Assembly: GCA_001184205.1 (NCBI GenBank)
Contig: LBMP01000005.1
Span: 310,001 to 374,000 of the forward strand
Length of the DNA: 64,000 bases
Origin: Desulfocarbo indianensis
GTDB taxonomy: Bacteria > Desulfobacterota > Desulfarculia > Desulfarculales > Desulfarculaceae
Direction of reading: 5' to 3'
Positions 35,294 through 44,076 of this stretch are shown here, one piece after another. Position numbers and translations under genes: made by a program. The notes under the pieces were generated by a model that saw nothing but the letters and a program-made list of their open reading frames with translations, made no database searches and was not told where the DNA came from. Position 1 is the stretch's first letter. Each line of letters opens with the position of its first letter.

Positions 35294-36418
35294 ATGATTC
35301 TAGGTGACAGGCCCTATACCTTCGACCGGGTGTTTCGCCTGGCCCTGGCCGCGCTCATGTTCGGGGGGCTGGTCTGGCTGCTGGGCTATTTGAGCGAAGT
35401 GCTCATACCTTTCGTGGCGGCCCTGCTGATGGCCTACCTGATGGACCCCCTGGTGCGGCTCCTGGAGCGCCTGGTGCGCCAGCGGGCCCTGGCCGTGCTG
35501 CTTTCCCTCTGTCTGGTGGCCGGTTTCCTGGTTTTGCTACTCTGGCTGGTGGCGCCGGTGGTGGCCCGGGAAGCGGCCCACATGGGCAGATTGATCTCGG
35601 ATTTGGTCAGCGACTCGGGCTGGGCCCAACGCGCCGCCCGGAAGCTGCCCCCCGATATCTGGCAGGCCATCAAGGAGCTGCTGGCCCGGCCGGAACTGCG
35701 GGAAATCTTTTCCAACGCGGGGCTGGGCAAGATCCTGGAGGCCGCGGCCCGCCACGTGCTGCCCGGCGTGTGGGGCGTGCTGACCGGCGCGGCCAGCCTG
35801 ATCTGGGGCATTCTGGGCTTGAGCGTGGTCGTGTTGTATCTGGTCTTCCTGCTCATGGACTTCCGCCGGATTTCCCAGGGCTGGCTGGAGATGGTGCCGC
35901 CGGCCTACCGCGAAGCGGTGCAGGACTTTGCCAGCGACTTTCAAAGCGCCATGAGTTCCTATTTCCGGGGCCAGGCCCTGGTGGCGGCCCTGGTGGGGGT
36001 GATATGCGCCATCGGCTTTTGGCTGGTGGGCCTGCCCCTGGGCGTGCTCCTGGGCCTGTTCGTGGGGTTGTTGAACATGGTGCCCTACTTGCAGCTCATC
36101 GCCCTGGTGCCGGCCGCCCTTCTGGCCCTGATCCACAGCCTGGAGACCGGCTTGGACCTTTGGCTGGTTTTAACGCTCACCGGCGCGGTGTTCGTGGCCG
36201 CCCAGGCCATCCAGGACATGATCCTGGTGCCCAGGATACTGGGCAAGGTCACCGGACTCAAGCCGTGGGTCATCCTGCTTTCCCTATCCATCTGGGGCAA
36301 GCTCCTGGGCCTTTTCGGTTTGCTCATCGCCCTGCCCGCCACCTTCCTTTTGCTGGCCTATTACCGGCGCATAGCCCTTAAACCGGCGCAAGCCCAGGAG
36401 CCGCTAATCGAGGAATGA
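35294..36418 (+). CDS. AI-2E-family transporter (PerM/TqsA type)
   Basis: A 374-residue polytopic membrane protein with about seven to eight segments: paired helices near residues 15-50, 60-85 and 150-190, and four near 220-350. SYFRGQALVAALVGVICAIG and GLLNMVPYLQLI mark the AI-2E transporter family, members of which export autoinducer-2 or act as Na+/H+ antiporters or general permeases. It follows the GH57 gene by 55 bases. Substrate not inferable. Confidence 0.88.
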   Translation: MILGDRPYTFDRVFRLALAALMFGGLVWLLGYLSEVLIPFVAALLMAYLMDPLVRLLERLVRQRALAVLLSLCLVAGFLVLLLWLVAPVVAREAAHMGRLISDLVSDSGWAQRAARKLPPDIWQAIKELLARPELREIFSNAGLGKILEAAARHVLPGVWGVLTGAASLIWGILGLSVVVLYLVFLLMDFRRISQGWLEMVPPAYREAVQDFASDFQSAMSSYFRGQALVAALVGVICAIGFWLVGLPLGVLLGLFVGLLNMVPYLQLIALVPAALLALIHSLETGLDLWLVLTLTGAVFVAAQAIQDMILVPRILGKVTGLKPWVILLSLSIWGKLLGLFGLLIALPATFLLLAYYRRIALKPAQAQEPLIEE

Positions 36419-36583
36419 CCACCCGGCATCTCCGCGCGCGGCAAAACCAGCGGCCGGCCCCTTGAGCCGGGCGAAAGGCGGCAATGGCCCGTTTACACCC
36501 AGCAATCCGTGGGTTATGCTGGGAGGGCTGGAAAGGGCCTGCCGGGTCTGTTAAATAGCGGGGGAACCCAGGAGAGCCGAACC

Positions 36584-37474
36584 ATGTTTCTGCGCGTGTT
36601 AACTATGTTGATGACCATCGCCCTGGCCGCCAACCTGGCCTGGGCGGGCCAGGGGGATGCCGAATTCAAGAAAAACCTGGAACGCGTGTTGCGTCAGAAT
36701 CCCGACCTGGTCCTGGACGTCCTGGAGCGGCATAAGCAAAAGCTTGCCAAAATAGCCTGCGGCCAGGGAAACAGGGAATTCAAGGAAGAACTGCGCCAGG
36801 TATTGCGCAGCAATCCCGAGCTGCTGCTGGAGGCGCTGGAGAGCCGCAAGGTCGAGCTTTACGACCTGGCCAAGCAGGGGGCCGAGGTGGAGCAAGCCCG
36901 GCGCTGGGAGCAAACCCTGGACAAGGCCCTGGAGCGCCCCCTGCCCATGCCCCTGGACGAGGCGCGCCCGGTGATCGGCCCCAGGGAAGCGCCGATAACC
37001 GTTTTGGAGTACTCGGATTTCCTGTGCGGCGCCTGCTCCCTGGGGGCTCAGAACATCGCTACGCTCATGCAAATGCATCCCCGCGAGGTGCGCTTGCAGA
37101 TGAAGCACAACCCCAGCAGCGATTTGTCCAGGCAGCTCGCGCTCTATTACGAGGCCCTGGGCAGGCAGAGCCCCGAGTTGGCCTGGCGTTTCGCCGAAAC
37201 CGTGTTCCAGCGCCAGGAGGAGATCGGCCGGCGCAAGCTGGAGGCGGTGCAGGAGATACTGGCCGGCCTCAAGGTCGACCAGGCCCAGCTTGGCCGCGAT
37301 CTGGCGGACAAGGCCCTGGAGGAAAGCATCAAAAAGGACGAGGCCGAGGCTGATGGTTTCAAGTTTCAAAGCACCCCCACCTTCGTGGTGAACGGAGTGG
37401 CCATCACCGGCGCCGCGCCGGTCAAAGCCTTCGAGCAGGTGATAACCAAGTGGCGGGCCAGGCACCAGCGCTAA
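36584..37474 (+). CDS. DsbA-family thiol oxidoreductase with duplicated N-terminal helix repeat
   Basis: A 296-residue exported thioredoxin-fold protein. A signal peptide (MFLRVLTMLMTIALAANLAWA) is followed by two similar segments, FKKNLERVLRQNPDLVLDVL and FKEELRQVLRSNPELLLEAL (residues ~25-90), then the DsbA domain with YSDFLCGACSLG (active-site CGAC) and the cis-Pro region STPTFVVNG. N-terminal helices of this kind trimerise some DsbA-like isomerases (ScsC type). The ATG at 36584 has GGAGAG upstream. Expected to act in the periplasm as a disulfide oxidase or isomerase. Confidence 0.86.
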   Translation: MFLRVLTMLMTIALAANLAWAGQGDAEFKKNLERVLRQNPDLVLDVLERHKQKLAKIACGQGNREFKEELRQVLRSNPELLLEALESRKVELYDLAKQGAEVEQARRWEQTLDKALERPLPMPLDEARPVIGPREAPITVLEYSDFLCGACSLGAQNIATLMQMHPREVRLQMKHNPSSDLSRQLALYYEALGRQSPELAWRFAETVFQRQEEIGRRKLEAVQEILAGLKVDQAQLGRDLADKALEESIKKDEAEADGFKFQSTPTFVVNGVAITGAAPVKAFEQVITKWRARHQR

Positions 37475-37511
37475 AGCCGAGCCCTTGCCCCGCCGAGCAG
37501 GGAGAATCCAA

Positions 37512-38801
37512 TTGACCGACATCAAAGCCCAATACCGGACCGTTATGGACGATCATTTTCCGCCGGAGGTGGAAATCAAAATCGGGGGATCAGTGCTCAG
37601 CTACAAGAAGCGGTCCTGGAAGCTGCCCGACGACGCCGGCGGCCTGGTGGAAAAGGGTTTGCGCTACGGCGAGAATCCCGGCCAGGAGGCGGCGCTGTAC
37701 GAACTGGTGGGCGGCGGCCTCAAGGTGGGCGAGGTGGAATTGATCGCGGCGGGCCGGGGCCTGGTCAGCGCCCTGGATGAAAGCCAGATGCTCCAGGCCG
37801 GCAAGCATCCGGGCAAGACCAACCTCACCGACGTGGACGGAGCCCTGCACATCCTGCGCTACCTCACCGATCAGCCCGCCGCGGCCATCATGAAGCACAA
37901 CAACCCCTCGGGCTGCGCCGTGGCCGACGACATCGCCAACGCCTATCAGCGCGCCTTTCTGGCCGACCTCATCGCGGCCTTCGGCGGGGTGGCGGTGCTG
38001 AACCGGCCGGTCAACAAGACCGCCGCCGAAATGATGAACGAGCTCTATCTGGAGGTGGTGGCCGCGCCCGATTACGAGGAAGGCGCGGTGGACATCCTCA
38101 GGCAGAGAAAAAACCTGCGCATCCTGCGCATCCCCCGCATGGAGGAGCTGGCCGCCTACCGCGACGCCCGTTTCCTGGATATCAAATGCCTCATGGACGG
38201 CGGCCTGATCCTGCAAACCTCCAGCTTCAACCGGATCAAGACCCCGGCCGATCTCCTGCCCGCCCGCTGCGAGTATAAAGGCAAGGTCTACGAGCCGAGC
38301 CGCCAGCCCAGCGAGCAGGAACTCAAGGACGTGGTGTTCGGCTGGGCCGTGGAGCAGGGCGTCACCAGCAACAGCGTGATCTACGTTAAAGACGGCTGCA
38401 CCGTGGGCATCGGCACCGGCGAACAGGACCGGGTGGGCGTGGCCCGCATCGCGGTATACAAGGCCTACACCAAATACGCCAACCAGCTGGCCTGGGAGCG
38501 CTACGGGCTCAAATACGACGAGCTGGCCGCCGAGGTGGAGGCGGGCCAGCGCGGACCGGAAGTCATCGACCAGATAGACGAGAAGACCCGCCTCGACCGG
38601 GCGGGCCTGCCCGGCTCGGTGATGATCTCCGACGCCTTCTTCCCCTTCCGCGACGGGGTTGACGTGGGGCTGAAGGAAGGCGTCACCTGCATCGCCCATC
38701 CGGGCGGCAGCATGCGCGACTGGGAATCCATCGAGGCCTGCGACCAGGCCGATCCCCCGGCGGCCATGGTCTTCACCGGGCAGCGGGCCTTCAAGCACTA
38801 G
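37512..38801 (+). CDS. Stand-alone AICAR transformylase (PurH C-domain)
   Basis: A 429-residue protein covering only the formyltransferase part of PurH. MKHNNPSGCAV holds the Lys-His pair of AICAR transformylase, with GLRYGENPGQEAALYE before it and IAHPGGSMRD near the C-terminus. The IMP cyclohydrolase (MGS-like) domain that normally occupies the first ~200 residues is missing, so another protein must close the ring. The start is TTG at 37512 with GGAG seven bases upstream, following the DsbA-like gene by 37 bases. It would convert AICAR to FAICAR in purine synthesis. Confidence 0.85.
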   Translation: MTDIKAQYRTVMDDHFPPEVEIKIGGSVLSYKKRSWKLPDDAGGLVEKGLRYGENPGQEAALYELVGGGLKVGEVELIAAGRGLVSALDESQMLQAGKHPGKTNLTDVDGALHILRYLTDQPAAAIMKHNNPSGCAVADDIANAYQRAFLADLIAAFGGVAVLNRPVNKTAAEMMNELYLEVVAAPDYEEGAVDILRQRKNLRILRIPRMEELAAYRDARFLDIKCLMDGGLILQTSSFNRIKTPADLLPARCEYKGKVYEPSRQPSEQELKDVVFGWAVEQGVTSNSVIYVKDGCTVGIGTGEQDRVGVARIAVYKAYTKYANQLAWERYGLKYDELAAEVEAGQRGPEVIDQIDEKTRLDRAGLPGSVMISDAFFPFRDGVDVGLKEGVTCIAHPGGSMRDWESIEACDQADPPAAMVFTGQRAFKH

Positions 38802-38818
38802 GAGATGGGGGAGCCTCC

Positions 38819-39727
38819 GTGGCAGCGGGACAGTTGGACATAACCGGCGTCTTGAACCCGGACCACCCCCTGGAGTACGTCATCTCCCTGGCCGCGGTGC
38901 TGCTCATCGCCGCCGGGGTTTCCTGGCTGCTCAACCGCATCATGCGCCGCTCCAAGTGGGTGATGGGCAAGCTGGGCCGCAAGGTGGACGAAACCATCGT
39001 CCGCTACGCCATGCGGATCAAGACGGCGGTGGTCTTCACCATTGCCGGCGTCTATTGGATCTCGCACATTCCCGGCTTGAACACCCTCTTGCACACGGTG
39101 CTGGCCGGCGCCGGCATAACCGCGGTGGTGGTGGGTTTCGCGGCCAAGAGCACCCTGGCCAACCTGGTGGCCGGGCTTTCCCTGGCCATCTACCGGCCTA
39201 TCCGCATCGGCGACAAGGTAAGCCTGGAGGATGAATACGGCACGGTGGAGGACATCACCCTGCGCCACACCATCGTGCGCACCTGGGAGAACAAGCGCCT
39301 GGTCATACCCAATGAAAAGCTGGACAGCGTGAGCGTGGTGAACCACACCATCGTGGAGCCGCGCATCCTCTGCCGGGTGGAGATAGGCGTCAGCTACGAC
39401 ACGGACATCGACCTGGCCCGGCGCCTCATGCTGGAGGAGCTGGAGCGCTGCCCCCACAAGATCCCCGACGAGACCGCCCCGGAACCGCCCTGGGTGCGGG
39501 TCATCGAGCTGGGCGATTTCAGCGTGGTCCTGCGGGCCTATCTGTGGACGGCGGACATGGACCAATCCTGGCAGGCCAAATTCTGGCTCCTGGAGGCGAT
39601 CAAGAAGCGCTTCGACGCCGAAGGCGTGGAGATACCCTTCCCCTACCGCACCCTGGTCTACAAGAAAGACCTGCCCCCCGCGCCAAGGGAGAAACCGGCC
39701 CGGCCAGCGCCGAAAACCGGCGATTAA
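38819..39727 (+). CDS. Small-conductance mechanosensitive channel (MscS family)
   Basis: A 302-residue membrane protein with three helices (residues ~17-37, 65-85, 90-115). The pore helix is AGAGITAVVVGFAAKSTLANLVAGL, the Gly/Ala-rich TM3 of MscS, and it passes into IYRPIRIGDKVSLED and WENKRLVIPNEKL, the beta domain. The C-terminus is a Pro/Lys-rich tail. The start is GTG at 38819. It should open on membrane tension under osmotic downshock. Confidence 0.9.
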   Translation: MAAGQLDITGVLNPDHPLEYVISLAAVLLIAAGVSWLLNRIMRRSKWVMGKLGRKVDETIVRYAMRIKTAVVFTIAGVYWISHIPGLNTLLHTVLAGAGITAVVVGFAAKSTLANLVAGLSLAIYRPIRIGDKVSLEDEYGTVEDITLRHTIVRTWENKRLVIPNEKLDSVSVVNHTIVEPRILCRVEIGVSYDTDIDLARRLMLEELERCPHKIPDETAPEPPWVRVIELGDFSVVLRAYLWTADMDQSWQAKFWLLEAIKKRFDAEGVEIPFPYRTLVYKKDLPPAPREKPARPAPKTGD

Positions 39728-40422
39728 AGCCAGAGGCGGTCGATCTCGCGGGGCATTTGCCGGCACTGGCTGGTCAGCAAATCCTTCGTTTGGGCCATGA
39801 CCTCCTTGGGCGGCAGGGGCTCCAGGCTCAACTGCTCCAGCTCCAGGCGCTCGCGGGCGATGGGCTTGAAAGAAAGCGCCTCGGCGCTGAGCGCCTGCTC
39901 CCTGGCCGTGAAATTGACCCCCAACAGCTTGCGACGCTGCAGCTCGCCGGGGTCCAACGACCTGAGATAGGCGCTGAGGGCCATCATGTCGTGGTTGGCC
40001 TCGAAATGGAGAATGTCGCGGTTGACCTCGTCCATGAGCTTGAGCAAGCGCTGGCGCTCGGCGGCCAGGCCTTGGGCCTCCTCCCACACCCCGCGGTAGA
40101 GGCGGCCAATCAGGCGCTGGTAGGCTCCGCCCCGGGTCAGGGCCTTGGGCTTGTCAAAGCGGTGCTTGCGCCGGGCCGGGCCGTCGTATTCGCCCAGGTT
40201 GGCCGTCTTAAAAAACCGGCGGCCCGTCTCGGGGGTGAGCAGGGCCGAGGCCAGGCGGCGGCGCTGGCGGGCCCAGGCGGCCAGGCCGCCGTGCCAGGCC
40301 GAGGCGTCCTCCAGGACCAGGTTTATCTCTTCTTCCAAGATGCGGCGCTCGCGCACGTAGCGCTCCACCACTTCTTTTTTAACCTGGGCCTGCAAACCAG
40401 CGATCAGATCGTCGTCGCTCAT
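39724..40422 (-). CDS. Hypothetical helical protein
   Basis: A 232-residue soluble protein, mostly helical and highly charged (Glu/Arg-rich), with no signal peptide, Cys cluster or catalytic motif I can name. Segments include VVERYVRERRILEEEINLVL and MDEVNRDILHFEANHDMM. The start ATG at 40422 is chosen over an earlier one at 40458 that would lie in the likely promoter region. It overlaps the end of mscS by four bases in the convergent direction and is divergent from nadK. Confidence 0.7.
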   Translation of the reverse strand: MSDDDLIAGLQAQVKKEVVERYVRERRILEEEINLVLEDASAWHGGLAAWARQRRRLASALLTPETGRRFFKTANLGEYDGPARRKHRFDKPKALTRGGAYQRLIGRLYRGVWEEAQGLAAERQRLLKLMDEVNRDILHFEANHDMMALSAYLRSLDPGELQRRKLLGVNFTAREQALSAEALSFKPIARERLELEQLSLEPLPPKEVMAQTKDLLTSQCRQMPREIDRLWL

Positions 40423-40442
40423 CGCCCCGCTTCCTTTGGGCC

Positions 40443-40460
40443 TTGTGCCCGCTGGCACAA
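40443..40460. promoter_or_regulatory. Inverted repeat in the divergent nadK control region
   Basis: A perfect repeat TTGTGCC-CGCT-GGCACAA (40443-40460) sits 17 bases before a TATAAA (40477-40482) that could be the -10 of nadK. It may be an operator or a small hairpin. No matching regulator is identifiable. Confidence 0.35.
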
Positions 40461-40561
40461 TTCTGTTAGCTTGCCATATAAAAGCCGCTTTGGGGCTTTG
40501 CCGCGGCCCTTAAGGGGAGCGGCCGCAGGGCCAAAGCCCAATGTATAGATGGTAGAGCATC

Positions 40562-41416
40562 ATGCCTCAGGTTGCCATAATTTACAAAGCCCGCACCCCG
40601 GAGGCCCAGGAGCTGGCCCGAAACCTGGCCGCCTGGCTGGAAGAGCGCCGCTATCCGGCCCAACTCATGGAATCATGGCCCGGCCAGCCCTCCAGCGGCG
40701 GCGGCCCGGAGCCCGTCTTGAGCCCGCAAACCTGCCTGGTGGTGGTGCTGGGCGGCGACGGCACCATGCTGGGGGCGGTGCGGGCCCTGGTGAACTGCGA
40801 ACTGTGGCAAACCCCCATCCTGGGGGTGAACCTGGGCGGCCTGGGCTTCCTCACCGCGCTGGCCCCGGAGGAGTTGCTGCCCGCCATGGAAAAAGTCCTG
40901 GCCGGCAAATATTCCGCCCCGCCGCGCATGATGCTGGAGGCCAGGGTGGAACGCCAAGGCTCCGCCCACCGGCGGCTGGTGGCCTTGAACGACGTGGTGA
41001 TAAACAAGGCGGCCCTGGCCCGCATCGTGGAATTGGACACCGCGGTGGACGGCCGGCATCTCACCACCTTCCGCTCCGACGGGCTCATCATCTCCACCCC
41101 CACCGGCTCCACCGCCTACAACCTCTCGGCCGGCGGCCCCATCTGCCACCCGGCCCTGGACTGCCTGGTGGTGACCCCCATCTGTTCCTTCGCCCTCTCC
41201 AACCGGCCCCTGCTGCTGGGGCCCCAGATGAAGCTGACCATCTCCCTGGGGCACAAGGCCCAGGAAACCACCCTGACCTGCGACGGCCAGGTGGGCTTCG
41301 AGCTCCAGGCCGGCGACGAGGTGATCGTCTCCCGGGCCAGCCAGGGCGTGCGGCTCATCCATTCGCCGTTCAAGGAATACTTCGAGATACTGCGGACCAA
41401 GCTGCGCTGGGGCTAG
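40562..41416 (+). CDS. nadK: NAD kinase
   Basis: A 284-residue ATP-NAD kinase that makes NADP. The signature VVVLGGDGTMLGAVR, NLGGLGFLTAL, LNDVVINKAALARI and SDGLIISTPTGSTAYNLSAGG are all present. Length is normal. The stop overlaps the first bases of repeat copy B, which then fills the whole space to the convergent histidine kinase. Confidence 0.95.
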   Translation: MPQVAIIYKARTPEAQELARNLAAWLEERRYPAQLMESWPGQPSSGGGPEPVLSPQTCLVVVLGGDGTMLGAVRALVNCELWQTPILGVNLGGLGFLTALAPEELLPAMEKVLAGKYSAPPRMMLEARVERQGSAHRRLVALNDVVINKAALARIVELDTAVDGRHLTTFRSDGLIISTPTGSTAYNLSAGGPICHPALDCLVVTPICSFALSNRPLLLGPQMKLTISLGHKAQETTLTCDGQVGFELQAGDEVIVSRASQGVRLIHSPFKEYFEILRTKLRWG

Positions 41417-41527
41417 CCCACATATTTCATGAGGGTTGGCGGTCGTTAGCTGATTTGTCGATCATGGGGAGCTGATCACAAAACGAGCCCCATATTCGCA
41501 AGTCCGAGATTTGTCGCCCGGACCGGC
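41415..41527 (+). repeat. 113-bp dispersed repeat, copy B
   Basis: Begins AGCCCACATATTTCATGAGG and ends CCCGGACCGGC, matching copy A (22112-22224, opposite strand) along its full length. It occupies nearly exactly the interval between the convergent stops of nadK and the histidine kinase, so it could serve as a transcript end or be a mobile remnant. Confidence 0.7.
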
Positions 41528-41528
41528 C

Positions 41529-42584
41529 TCAAGAGGGGGAATGGTTCAGCGGCTTGGCGGGCAGCACCACCCGGAAGGTGGTGCCGTTTTCATTGCTCTT
41601 GACCAATTCCAAGGTCCCGCCATGGGCCTCGACTATCTTGTGGCTGATGGCCAGGCCCAAGCCGGTGCCGCCGCGCTTGGTGGTGAAAAAGGGAAAGAAC
41701 AGCTTGTCCCAGTGCTCCCTGGGGATGCCGCTCCCCTGGTCCGCCACCTCCACCTGCACCCAATCCGGGCTCTGGCTGATGCTCAGGCGCACCCGCCCTC
41801 CCCTGGGCGAAGCCTGGATGGCGTTTTGCACCAGGTTCAATATCACCTGCTTCATCCTGGCCCCGTCCATGGGTTGCGAATCCAGGTCCGGGTCGGCCTC
41901 CTTGATAAGCTGGATCCCCGCTTCCTGGGCCAGGAGCGCGCACAGGGAAATCACCTCGTCCACCAGCTCGTTGAGCGGCTGGGCCGCCAGCCTTAGCTCC
42001 AGGGGGCGGGAATAATCCAGCATTTCCCGGAGGAGCTGCTCCATGTGGGCCACCTGGTCCACGATGATCCTGAGCTTCTCGCGGTGGGGATGCCCCTCTT
42101 CCAGGTCGCGGTAAATGCGCTGGGCGAAACCGCCGATGGCCACCAGGGGGGTTTTCAGTTCATGGGCCACCGCCGCCGCCGCCTGTCCCAACAGGGCCAG
42201 GTTTTCGGCTCTTTTCAGGCGCATGACCTCCCGCCGCTCCCGGTCCACGAAGATGCCGGTAATCAAGGCCGTGAGAAAATACAGCGCCGCCTCCATGAGG
42301 ATATCCAGCCTTTGCGACAAGGCCTGGCCTTCGTAGCCCAGGATATCGGGCAGGAAATTGAGCGAGATCAGCGCCGCGCAGATCAGGCCGCCCCGCAGCC
42401 CGAACAAGAGGGAAGCTAAAAAAAGCGGCAGAAAAAACAAGCGGTGCAAGGAGGAGGCCAGCAGGGAACCGTGGGCGATATTGCTCTGGTGGATGGCCGA
42501 GAGCACCGCCAACAGCGCCAAGATGGGCACGACCTTGATCCAGGTGGGGATGATTTGCCAACGGCGGCGCAAGCGTTTCAACAT
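41529..42584 (-). CDS. Sensor histidine kinase with membrane-embedded N-terminus
   Basis: A 351-residue kinase. Residues ~17-115 form about four membrane helices with almost no periplasmic loop, so sensing is probably within the membrane. HisKA follows with the phosphoacceptor in AVAHELKTPL, then HATPase_c: NLVQNAIQAS (N box), DQGSGIP (G1), FFTTKRGGTGLGL (F and G2). No HAMP or PAS is visible. There is no response regulator next to it, so it is an orphan kinase here. Confidence 0.92.
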   Translation of the reverse strand: MLKRLRRRWQIIPTWIKVVPILALLAVLSAIHQSNIAHGSLLASSLHRLFFLPLFLASLLFGLRGGLICAALISLNFLPDILGYEGQALSQRLDILMEAALYFLTALITGIFVDRERREVMRLKRAENLALLGQAAAAVAHELKTPLVAIGGFAQRIYRDLEEGHPHREKLRIIVDQVAHMEQLLREMLDYSRPLELRLAAQPLNELVDEVISLCALLAQEAGIQLIKEADPDLDSQPMDGARMKQVILNLVQNAIQASPRGGRVRLSISQSPDWVQVEVADQGSGIPREHWDKLFFPFFTTKRGGTGLGLAISHKIVEAHGGTLELVKSNENGTTFRVVLPAKPLNHSPS

Positions 42585-42620
42585 GTTTCAACTCATTAGC
42601 AAGTAGAGATGCTTCCCTAT

Positions 42621-42717
42621 TATAATCGCCCACCGCCCGCAGGCATGACAAGGCCGCTCTGGCGATTGTTGGCTTGTCCGCCGAACCGGGGGCCCATAAA
42701 ATCGGCCCCCATCTTTT
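42621..42717 (+). ncRNA. Candidate small RNA or leader with intrinsic terminator
   Basis: A perfect TATAAT is at 42621-42626 without a good -35 box. Downstream, GACAAGGCC (42647-42655) can pair with GGCTTGTC. GGGGGCC (42688-42694) pairs with GGCCCCC (42704-42710), followed by ATCTTTTTT, a plus-strand intrinsic terminator. No plus-strand gene precedes it, and the next plus gene begins at 42829. It could therefore end an ~85-base RNA or act as an attenuator. No known class recognised. Confidence 0.45.
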
Positions 42718-42828
42718 TTCTTGGCCAAGCCCGTGCGCCCATGGTACCAAAAAAGGGGGGCCGGTGGGTTTTCAAGTGCCGCCGGCCGATTCGCATCAAC
42801 CCGGAATCACTCCAGCCAGGAGGCATCC

Positions 42829-43257
42829 ATGGCCCGGCGTCTTCATTTGGCGGTCGTTTGTTTGTTGCTGATCAGCGCTCCCCTTGTCATGGCCATGGGC
42901 ATGGGCGACAGCGAGGGCCCCACCCGCATACCCGAACCAGAGGCCAATTACCGCGCCCGCGTCACCGATCTGGAAGGGGTCAGCGTGGACCTCACCCAAT
43001 TCTCCATCGACGGCCAGATATTCTTCCTGGGCAATTTGGGAGACGGCAACTTGGCGGTGCCCTTTGACAAGTTCACCTCGGTCGAGCTGGTGAAGCAGGG
43101 CGAGATGATGCGAGCCCGCCTGACCATGAACCAGGAAAAGCCGGTGGAGCTCACCGTGAAGCCCGGCCTCAAGCTCTACGGCAAGACCCAATACGGCAAC
43201 TTCCGCATAGAACTGGGCCAGGTCAAGCAAATTCAACTCCAGGGAAAAGTCAAGTAG
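42829..43257 (+). CDS. Small exported hypothetical protein
   Basis: A 142-residue protein with a signal peptide (LHLAVVCLLLISAPLVMAM) and a beta-rich mature part (RARVTDLEGVSVDLTQFSID, MRARLTMNQEKPVELTVKPG). No Cys in the mature part and no named domain. The pattern of short hydrophobic strands suggests a small beta-sandwich that may bind another envelope protein. AGGAGG lies five bases before the ATG. An upstream in-frame ATG at 42721 falls just after the terminator and would remove the signal peptide from the N-terminus. Confidence 0.72.
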   Translation: MARRLHLAVVCLLLISAPLVMAMGMGDSEGPTRIPEPEANYRARVTDLEGVSVDLTQFSIDGQIFFLGNLGDGNLAVPFDKFTSVELVKQGEMMRARLTMNQEKPVELTVKPGLKLYGKTQYGNFRIELGQVKQIQLQGKVK

Positions 43258-43334
43258 CGCCCGCCGCCGCGCCGGCGGTGGTCGAACGGCTGCCCCCCGG
43301 CTCCCCTGGCTGGCGACCGGCAAGGGATGGCGGG

Positions 43335-44000
43335 TCAATGCAGCACGCGGGGCCTGGGCAGGAAATAGCGAATGAGCAGCATGCCGGCCACGAAGCCGCC
43401 GATATGGGCCATCCAGGCCGTGCCGCCGCCGCCGGCGTTGATGACCTGCAGGAAAAACCAGGCCCCCAACAACAGCACCGCCGGCACCGGCACCAGCCGC
43501 ACGAAAAAGATCAGCCAGATCAATAAAACTATGCGGGAGCGGGGGTAAAGCACCAGGTAAGCGCCCAAGACCGCCGCTATGGACCCGCTGGCCCCGATCA
43601 TGGGGATCATGGAGCCGGGCCCGGCCGCGATGTGGGTCAAGCCCGCCAAAACCCCGCCCAAAAGATAAAAGGCCAGGTAGCGCCAGCGGCCCAGCACGGC
43701 CTCGATATTGTTGCCAAATATCCACAAATAAAGCATATTCCCCGTCAGATGGAATACATCGCCATGCAGGAACTGAAAACTGAGCAGAGTGAATATCCGG
43801 GGGAACCAATCCGCCGGCGTATCGATGGAGGCCAATCCCGTGATCAGGGCCGGCACCACGCCGTATTTCACCACGAGCAGGCGCTCGGACAGGCTCGGCA
43901 AGAGCAACTGGTAGAGCCAGATCACGACATTGGCCGCCACCAAGCCCAAAGTCACGTACGGTATCAGGGGAATGCGGTCTTCAGCCTTGATGGGTATCAC
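43335..44000 (-). CDS. Rhomboid-family intramembrane serine protease
   Basis: A 221-residue membrane protein with six to seven helices. LHGDVFHLTGNMLYLWIFGN (L1/TM2 region with the conserved HxxxN), GASGSIAAVLGAYL (catalytic Ser in GASG) and AWMAHIGGFVAGM (catalytic His in AHIGGF) are all present, so it should be an active protease cleaving single-span substrates. It ends facing the secreted protein at 42829-43257 in a convergent arrangement. Confidence 0.94.
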   Translation of the reverse strand: MIPIKAEDRIPLIPYVTLGLVAANVVIWLYQLLLPSLSERLLVVKYGVVPALITGLASIDTPADWFPRIFTLLSFQFLHGDVFHLTGNMLYLWIFGNNIEAVLGRWRYLAFYLLGGVLAGLTHIAAGPGSMIPMIGASGSIAAVLGAYLVLYPRSRIVLLIWLIFFVRLVPVPAVLLLGAWFFLQVINAGGGGTAWMAHIGGFVAGMLLIRYFLPRPRVLH

Positions 44001-44076
44001 AAACGGGCTCCCGAAAAGAGGGAAATGAAGCTGCCATATAGGGGTTGCCCATGGTTATAATAAGAATGACGCAAGG

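Noticed and set aside
40454-40470. TGGCACA as a sigma-54 -24 box before nadK
   Set aside because: The next GC is 13 rather than 10 bases away, so the -24/-12 spacing does not fit.
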